The notes below the pieces were generated by a model, which was not told the origin of the DNA, did not search any database, and saw only the letters and a list, made by a program, of their open reading frames with translations. Both the position numbers and the translations under genes were made by a program. Shown here in pieces: positions 1 through 4,007 of a DNA stretch of 10,939 bases. Each line of letters starts with the position of its first letter. Position 1 is the stretch's first letter. The DNA is from Verrucomicrobiota bacterium (GTDB lineage Bacteria; Verrucomicrobiota; Verrucomicrobiia; Chthoniobacterales; UBA10450). Location of the stretch: contig QHOM01000203.1 in assembly GCA_003218785.1 (NCBI GenBank), forward strand, positions 1-10,939, written 5' to 3'.

Positions 1-239
1 GGATGATCTATCGCGTTCGCAAATGCCGCTTGCTCGGCAGCGCCGCGCTCGACATGGCTTACGTCGCTTGCGGACGTCTAGACGCTTACATTGAACAGGG
101 AATCAGTCTCTGGGACATTGCTGCAGGCTGGCTTCTAATTGAAACTGCCGGCGGAACTGTCGACCTGCGTCCGCGCGAAGACATGAAAGACAAATACAGC
201 GTTGTCGCCTCCAATGGCGTCATCGATTTAAAACTCTGA
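1..239 (+). CDS. Inositol-monophosphatase family protein, C-terminal part (5' end outside window)
   Basis: This is the 3' end of a gene that enters the window from the left. The reading frame uses codons starting at base 3, and the stop TGA is at 237-239. The visible 78 residues contain GSAALDMAYVACGRLDAY followed by WDIAAG and then ETAGG. This is the C-terminal signature of the IMPase/SuhB/CysQ superfamily: the Asp of WDxAAG is one of the metal-binding acidic residues, and the GSAALDxAYVACGRLD segment precedes it. Family members are soluble Mg-dependent phosphatases acting on inositol monophosphates, 3'-phosphoadenosine phosphates, histidinol phosphate or similar substrates. The substrate cannot be assigned from this fragment. 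The ATG at base 3 is almost certainly internal, because family members run to about 260 residues and the missing N-terminal part carries the other metal-binding motifs. ispF starts 5 bp after the stop, which suggests one transcript. Confidence 0.88.
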   Translation, partial: MIYRVRKCRLLGSAALDMAYVACGRLDAYIEQGISLWDIAAGWLLIETAGGTVDLRPREDMKDKYSVVASNGVIDLKL

Positions 240-244
240 CCCCG

Positions 245-784
245 ATGATTCGGTGCGGAATCGGCTACGACGTGCATCGTCTTGCGACAGGACGAAAACT
301 GATTCTCGGCGGCGTGGAGATCGCGCACTCGCGCGGGCTTAAAGGACACTCGGACGCGGACGTCTTGTCCCACGCGATCGCAGATGCGCTGCTGGGCGCG
401 ATTGGCGCGGGCGACATCGGCCAACACTTCCCAAACACCGACGAATCAATTCGCGGCATGAGCAGCATCGAGATTTTGCGAGACGTAAACGCGCTACTGA
501 CAAAGAACAAAGCGCGCGCAATCAATGTCGATGCAACAATTCTGGCCGAAGCGCCGAAAATTGCGCCGCATATTCCGGCGATGCGAAAAATAATCGCGCA
601 AGCAATCAGCCTGGACGAATCGCGCATCGGCATTAAAGCAACGACAAACGAGGGGCTCGGCGCGATCGGCCGCAGTGAAGGTATCGCCGCAATGGCAATT
701 GCAACGGTGGAAATGGTAGGACGCGACCGCCGGGTGCGCCCCAAAACCAACGGACGGCCCAGCGGTCCGTCCCTACCCAGTTAA
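245..784 (+). CDS. ispF: 2-C-methyl-D-erythritol 2,4-cyclodiphosphate synthase, with C-terminal extension
   Basis: IspF converts 4-diphosphocytidyl-2-C-methyl-D-erythritol 2-phosphate to the 2,4-cyclodiphosphate, releasing CMP, in the cytosolic MEP route to isoprenoids. The sequence has the expected zinc ligands: Asp9 and His11 in GYDVHRL, and His43 in the segment GHSDADVLSHAIADALLGA. It also has KATTNEGLG at 131-139, the conserved Thr/Glu loop that binds the nucleotide part. The trimeric beta-alpha fold normally ends near residue 157-160, around EGIAAMAIATVE. This protein is 179 residues, with about 20 extra basic and proline-rich residues (GRDRRVRPKTN...) encoded by a palindromic sequence at 752-772. 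That tail is unlikely to be catalytic. The ATG at 245 gives the standard family N-terminus and lies 5 bp after the upstream stop. The TAA stop overlaps the cysS ATG by one base (TAATG). Confidence 0.96.
   Translation: MIRCGIGYDVHRLATGRKLILGGVEIAHSRGLKGHSDADVLSHAIADALLGAIGAGDIGQHFPNTDESIRGMSSIEILRDVNALLTKNKARAINVDATILAEAPKIAPHIPAMRKIIAQAISLDESRIGIKATTNEGLGAIGRSEGIAAMAIATVEMVGRDRRVRPKTNGRPSGPSLPS
752..772. repeat. GC-rich palindrome inside the 3' end of ispF
   Basis: A left arm GGACGGCCC (752-760) and a right arm GGTCCGTCC (764-772) can pair over 9 positions with one C/T mismatch, around a 3-base loop AGC. It lies within the last 13 codons of ispF and continues into CCTACCC. The composition and form resemble the short dispersed palindromes (REP-like) found in many copies in some bacterial genomes. 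With only one copy in this window the repetitive nature is inference. Its position accounts for most of the non-conserved C-terminal tail of IspF. Confidence 0.5.
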
Positions 785-2199
785 TGGCACTGCACTTTTT
801 TAATAGCTATTCGCGCGAGATCGAAGAATTTCAGCCGCGCGATCCCGCCCAACGCAAGATTAGCATCTACACTTGCGGGCCAACTGTGTACAGTCGCGCA
901 CACATCGGAAATTTTCGCGCGTATATCTTCGAAGATTTGCTCCAGCGGCACCTTGAGCTGCGCGGCTACAAGGTGCATCGCGTCATGAACATCACCGACG
1001 TGGACGACAAAACTATCCGAGGAACCCGTGAAGCGAAAATTCCGCTCTCGAAATTCACTGCCCAATTCAAAGAAGCGTTTTTTGAAGATATCGAAACGCT
1101 GCGGATCAAACGCGCCGACGACTTCCCTGCCGCGACCGATCAGCGCTACATCGACAAAATGATTGAGATGATCGCCGCGCTCATTTCACGCGGTCTTGCT
1201 TATCAAGCGGACGACAAATCGGTTTATTTTCGGATCAATAAATTCCCGGACTATGGCAAGCTCGCGCACTTCGATCTCACACAGTTGCAATCGACTGGGC
1301 GGGTCAAGCACGACGAATACGACAAGGAACACATTGGCGATTTTGCGCTTTGGAAAGCGTGGGATGAAGAAGATGGCGATATAGGTTGGGAAAGTCCGTG
1401 GGGTCGCGGCCGTCCCGGCTGGCACATTGAATGCAGCGCGATGTCGACTGCATTACTCAGCGATCAGATCGACATCCACTGCGGTGGAGTGGATAACATT
1501 TTCCCGCATCACGAGGCGGAGATCGCGCAGAGCGAAGGCGTCACTGGGAAAAAATTCGTGCGCTACTGGCTGCATTGCGCGCATTTGCTGGTCGACGGAC
1601 AAAAGATGTCCAAATCGCTCGGCAATTTTTATACGCTGCCGAATCTTTTGGAAAAAGGATACACCGGCCGGGAGATTCGTTACGCGCTGATGCGCGTGCA
1701 TTATCGTGCGCCGCTTAATTTTACATGGGAAGGGATGGAGGAAGCGAGGCAAGCGCTCGCACGCATCAATGAGTGGCTGGTGCGACTTCGCGAAGCCGCT
1801 GCCAAGAACATCGACAAGGGAAAAAACAAGACGCAACCGGGTTCGCTATTCGAAGAAGCCCTCGACGATGATCTAAACATTTCCGCGGCGCTTGGATTTT
1901 TGTTTGAATCAATTCGGGAAACGAACCGCACGATGGATCGAAACAAACTCGACGCCAGCTCAGCGAGGGCATGGTTAAATTGGTGGGAGCGCGTCAACAA
2001 CGTTCTGGATCTCGAAACTGAAAACGAAGTCGTGCTCTCAGCGGAAGTCGCGCAGCTCGCAAAAGACCGCGAGAACGCGAGGCGTGAGAAAAATTGGAAA
2101 CAAAGCGACGAATTGCGAGATCGCATTTCTGCGCTCGGCTGGGAAGTGCGCGACACGAACGACGGGCAAAAACTCACACCGCGCATGGGCTCCGGGTAG
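784..2199 (+). CDS. cysS: Cysteinyl-tRNA synthetase
   Basis: This class I aminoacyl-tRNA synthetase charges tRNA-Cys with cysteine in an ATP-dependent reaction in the cytosol. At 471 residues it has the usual length. The catalytic Rossmann fold shows the HIGH-type signature as HIGN at 40-43, right after YTCGPTVYSRA, and the KMSKS loop at 274-278 (KMSKSLGN). The zinc site that selects cysteine is complete by spacing to the E. coli enzyme: Cys31, Cys217 (WHIECSAM), His242 and Glu246 (PHHEAE). The conserved NITDVDDKTI segment is at 69-78. The C-terminal half is the helical DALR-type anticodon-recognition region, ending with a Lys/Arg-rich helix containing REKNWKQSDELRDRI. The start at 784 shares its A with the ispF stop (TAATG); no Shine-Dalgarno is visible in front of it, so translational coupling to ispF is likely. 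The stop TAG at 2197-2199 lies at the base of a hairpin. Confidence 0.97.
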   Translation: MALHFFNSYSREIEEFQPRDPAQRKISIYTCGPTVYSRAHIGNFRAYIFEDLLQRHLELRGYKVHRVMNITDVDDKTIRGTREAKIPLSKFTAQFKEAFFEDIETLRIKRADDFPAATDQRYIDKMIEMIAALISRGLAYQADDKSVYFRINKFPDYGKLAHFDLTQLQSTGRVKHDEYDKEHIGDFALWKAWDEEDGDIGWESPWGRGRPGWHIECSAMSTALLSDQIDIHCGGVDNIFPHHEAEIAQSEGVTGKKFVRYWLHCAHLLVDGQKMSKSLGNFYTLPNLLEKGYTGREIRYALMRVHYRAPLNFTWEGMEEARQALARINEWLVRLREAAAKNIDKGKNKTQPGSLFEEALDDDLNISAALGFLFESIRETNRTMDRNKLDASSARAWLNWWERVNNVLDLETENEVVLSAEVAQLAKDRENARREKNWKQSDELRDRISALGWEVRDTNDGQKLTPRMGSG

Positions 2200-2219
2200 C
2201 GCACGCGTCTCGCGGTGCT
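2198..2219. repeat. Imperfect GC-rich hairpin over the cysS stop codon
   Basis: AGCGCACGCG (2198-2207) and CGCGGTGCT (2211-2219) form an imperfect stem with a TCT loop. The stem begins within the cysS stop codon. One base after it, at 2221, a second and perfect hairpin starts, so the pair makes a compound palindromic unit of about 45 bp, an arrangement typical of REP/BIME-like intergenic repeats. Repetition elsewhere in the genome cannot be seen from this window. Confidence 0.45.
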
Positions 2220-2220
2220 G

Positions 2221-2253
2221 GTTTCGGCGTCGCGCCGAAACGAACTTTTCTTC
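2221..2253 (+). terminator. Perfect 9-bp hairpin followed by T-rich tract (possible terminator)
   Basis: GTTTCGGCG (2221-2229), loop TCG (2230-2232) and CGCCGAAAC (2233-2241) form a perfect 9-bp stem. The sequence GAACTTTTCTTC follows, giving a T-rich stretch from 2246. It sits 22 bp after the cysS stop and before the next gene. This fits an intrinsic terminator for the ispF-cysS transcript, although four bases separate the stem from the T tract. Equally it may be one half of a dispersed palindromic repeat that also serves as a transcript end. Confidence 0.4.
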
Positions 2254-2344
2254 AGAACCGGATTTGAGAGCTGACGGCACATAAGGGACAACGTGAATTT
2301 GCGCTGGCAGGACGCGCCATGTTTCGACCATGCTAGATAATCAC

Positions 2345-2348
2345 GAGG
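2345..2348 (+). promoter_or_regulatory. Shine-Dalgarno site of the beta-helix protein gene
   Basis: GAGG lies six bases in front of the ATG at 2355. An in-frame TAG at 2334-2336 excludes any upstream extension of the gene, so this site and the stop together fix the start. It is the clearest ribosome binding site in the window; most other genes here start by overlap or close coupling. Confidence 0.65.
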
Positions 2349-2354
2349 ATACTC

Positions 2355-3044
2355 ATGTTTGCACCTGCTGAATTTCTCGATCTCGAACACACAGCCCATC
2401 CGAAGTTGTTCGAAAACCAGAATTACGTTTGGGATGCACTCAAACAGATCGCCAGTTACCTGCAATTTCGTTCGAAGCCCGGAGTGCTGGGCGAACTAGT
2501 GGGGAAACCTTTCATCAGCAACCACGTTTTCATCGGCAGAGGAACGATCGTCGAGCAAGGCGCGGTGTTGAAAGGCCCGGCATGGATCGGTGAGAATTGC
2601 CAAATCCGAAGTGGATGTTACATCCGCGAGAATGTGGTCGTCGGTAATCGCGTGGTGATGGGGAACTCGTGCGAATTCAAAAATTGTATCCTCTTCGACG
2701 AAGCGCAGGTGCCTCATTTTAATTACGTGGGTGATTCAATCCTCGGTTACCACGCTCATCTTGGCGCGGGCGTGATTCTTTCAAACGTGAAGCTCGATCA
2801 TGGCGAAATCGCGGTCGTTACGCCCGATGGCAACATCTCTACTGGCCTAACAAAATTCGGCGCGATCATCGGCGACCGCACGGAAATCGGTTGCAACGCC
2901 GTTATTAACCCCGGCTCGGTCATCGGACGCGACTGCATGATTTATCCGCTCACAAACTTCCGAGGCGTGCTCGCCAGCAACAGTATTGTGAAAACGCAGC
3001 AGACCACGCAGGTGCTGAGCCGGCGCAATATCGGCCTCGCCTAA
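2355..3044 (+). CDS. Left-handed beta-helix (hexapeptide repeat) GlmU-like transferase
   Basis: This 229-residue protein consists mostly of hexapeptide turns typical of a left-handed parallel beta-helix, roughly residues 52-118 and 138-200. Examples are PFISNHVFIGRGTIVEQ, GENCQIRSGCYIRENVVVG and GCNAVINPGSVIGRD. The segment PHFNYVGDSILG at 120-131 followed by HLGAGVILSN matches the GlmU acetyltransferase domain, where the His of HxxYxGD is the catalytic base; here this is His121. There is no N-terminal pyrophosphorylase domain, only about 50 residues containing NQNYVWDALKQIASYL. Related stand-alone proteins are annotated as sugar-phosphate nucleotidyltransferase or UDP-GlcNAc pyrophosphorylase homologues, but an acyltransferase role on a sugar nucleotide is more consistent with what is visible. 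The substrate is unknown. The start is fixed by GAGG at 2345-2348. The stop TAA at 3042-3044 overlaps the stop of a minus-strand frame. Confidence 0.82.
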   Translation: MFAPAEFLDLEHTAHPKLFENQNYVWDALKQIASYLQFRSKPGVLGELVGKPFISNHVFIGRGTIVEQGAVLKGPAWIGENCQIRSGCYIRENVVVGNRVVMGNSCEFKNCILFDEAQVPHFNYVGDSILGYHAHLGAGVILSNVKLDHGEIAVVTPDGNISTGLTKFGAIIGDRTEIGCNAVINPGSVIGRDCMIYPLTNFRGVLASNSIVKTQQTTQVLSRRNIGLA

Positions 3045-3172
3045 TTGATAGCGTCGATCGTATTACGGAACGTCGAATCCGAACGCGATTTGATGAGCGC
3101 GATATCTACAGTCACGTCCGTGCGCGATCCCTTCAGCTCATCCGTCAGTATTTGCGGGTCGACCCATATAGA
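3041..3172 (-). pseudogene. Possible 3' remnant of a truncated gene, function unrecognised
   Basis: On the minus strand a frame opens just after a TAA at 3173-3175 and runs without interruption to a TAG at 3041-3043. That TAG overlaps the stop of the + strand beta-helix gene. There is no plausible ATG, GTG or TTG near its beginning. The peptide looks protein-like: it includes WVDPQILTDELKG, then VTVDIALIKSRSDS, and ends in TFRNTIDAIN. Overlapping stops are what a genuine convergent gene pair often shows. I interpret it as the C-terminal 44 codons of a gene whose 5' part was replaced by the NRPS locus. I do not recognise the family. The competing reading is that the + strand phosphopantetheinyl transferase frame, which is also open across this stretch, uses it. 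Confidence 0.35.
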
Positions 3173-3991
3173 TTACCGTTAATTAGCGTGGATGCGCAGA
3201 GATACTTTGTACTCGCTTCGGATCCAGCCGAGCGATTCATACAGGATCTCAATAACGTTCACCGAGGCCGTGTTCCGACAGAGTTTCTCGGCAAGGCTGA
3301 AGTGCACCTATGGGTTGTGCCCTTGGTCATATCTGCGGAGAAATCTTCATACTTCAAATCCATTCTCTCCCTCGACGAACAAGAACGTGCCGGACGCTTC
3401 CGGAAAATCGGAGACGCACAGCGTTATATCGCCGCCCGGGGTTTGTTGCGACGGCTTTTAGGATCCTACGTCGCACGCGCGCCGGATCGGCTGCAGTTTA
3501 CATACGATGCGTTTGGGAAACCAAGTTTGGCTGGCCAAACATCGGAAGCAGTTATTAACTTCAGCGTTTCACATTCTGAGGATCAAGCTTTGTTCGGATT
3601 TGCACGCGGGCGAAGAATCGGCGTCGACCTCGAATATGTTCGTCCGGACATTGATGTGCTCGGATTGGCCAAAGGCGATTTTTCACCAAACGAATTTCGG
3701 CGATTGCGTCGCCTGCCGGCGAGTGAGCAATGCGAGGCCTTTTACTGCCTATGGACTCGCAAGGAGGCCTATCTCAAAGCTTGCGGCGAAGGTCTTTCAT
3801 TCGGCCTGGAGCGCGTGGAAGTCAGTTCAAGTCCTGCTGAGCCAGCGATGATCCGGAAGGTTGGCGGCGCGAGCAACGCTTCCGAACATTGGACTCTGAA
3901 ACATTTGTCGCCCGCTCCGAACTACCTCGGCGCCGCCGCCGTGGAAGGCAGAAGCGTCACATTTAAATTTCTCGATTGGCAGCTCACTTAG
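3152..3991 (+). CDS. 4'-phosphopantetheinyl transferase, Sfp type
   Basis: The enzyme transfers the phosphopantetheine arm of coenzyme A to the serine of carrier proteins, converting the PCP domains of the adjacent NRPS to the holo form. Core motifs are all present: NFSVSHSED at 136-144, IGVDLE at 156-161 with Mg-binding Asp159 and Glu161, FSPNEF at 177-182, and LWTRKEAYLKACGEGLSF from 200 with Glu205 and Lys209. The two-lobed architecture matches Sfp/EntD-type enzymes of 220-280 residues. The start is uncertain. TTG at 3152 gives 279 residues but places 50 before the conserved VHLWVVPL. GTG at 3188 or GTG at 3302 are alternatives; the last has AAGG a few bases upstream and would begin at HLWVVPL. 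No ATG is in frame. The stop is 16 bp from the end of the convergent C-PCP-TE gene. The linkage suggests it is dedicated to this assembly line. Confidence 0.92.
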   Translation: MRVDPYRLPLISVDAQRYFVLASDPAERFIQDLNNVHRGRVPTEFLGKAEVHLWVVPLVISAEKSSYFKSILSLDEQERAGRFRKIGDAQRYIAARGLLRRLLGSYVARAPDRLQFTYDAFGKPSLAGQTSEAVINFSVSHSEDQALFGFARGRRIGVDLEYVRPDIDVLGLAKGDFSPNEFRRLRRLPASEQCEAFYCLWTRKEAYLKACGEGLSFGLERVEVSSSPAEPAMIRKVGGASNASEHWTLKHLSPAPNYLGAAAVEGRSVTFKFLDWQLT

Positions 3992-4007
3992 CTCGCCAGA
4001 AGCCGAT

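Noticed and set aside
265..750. Minus-strand open frame of 161 codons opposite ispF
   Set aside because: It is a mirror frame of a conserved gene with Ala/Ile/Ser-biased composition and no recognisable motif.
2262..2345. Sigma70-like promoter in front of the beta-helix gene (TAGATAAT near 2334-2341)
   Set aside because: A -10-like TAGATAAT is present, but no -35-like hexamer lies at 16-18 bp, and transcription from it would begin inside the Shine-Dalgarno. It is too weak to annotate.
1701..2465. Minus-strand open frame of 254 codons opposite cysS
   Set aside because: It is antisense to a clearly conserved cysS, crosses its end and the intergenic hairpins, is rich in Ser/Arg in a low-complexity manner, and shows no family signature.
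3045..3200. Insertion sequence, integrase attachment site or tRNA at the left end of the NRPS locus
   Set aside because: I found no transposase or integrase frame, no tRNA-like cloverleaf and no obvious terminal inverted or flanking direct repeats. The boundary is inferred only from the coding stump.
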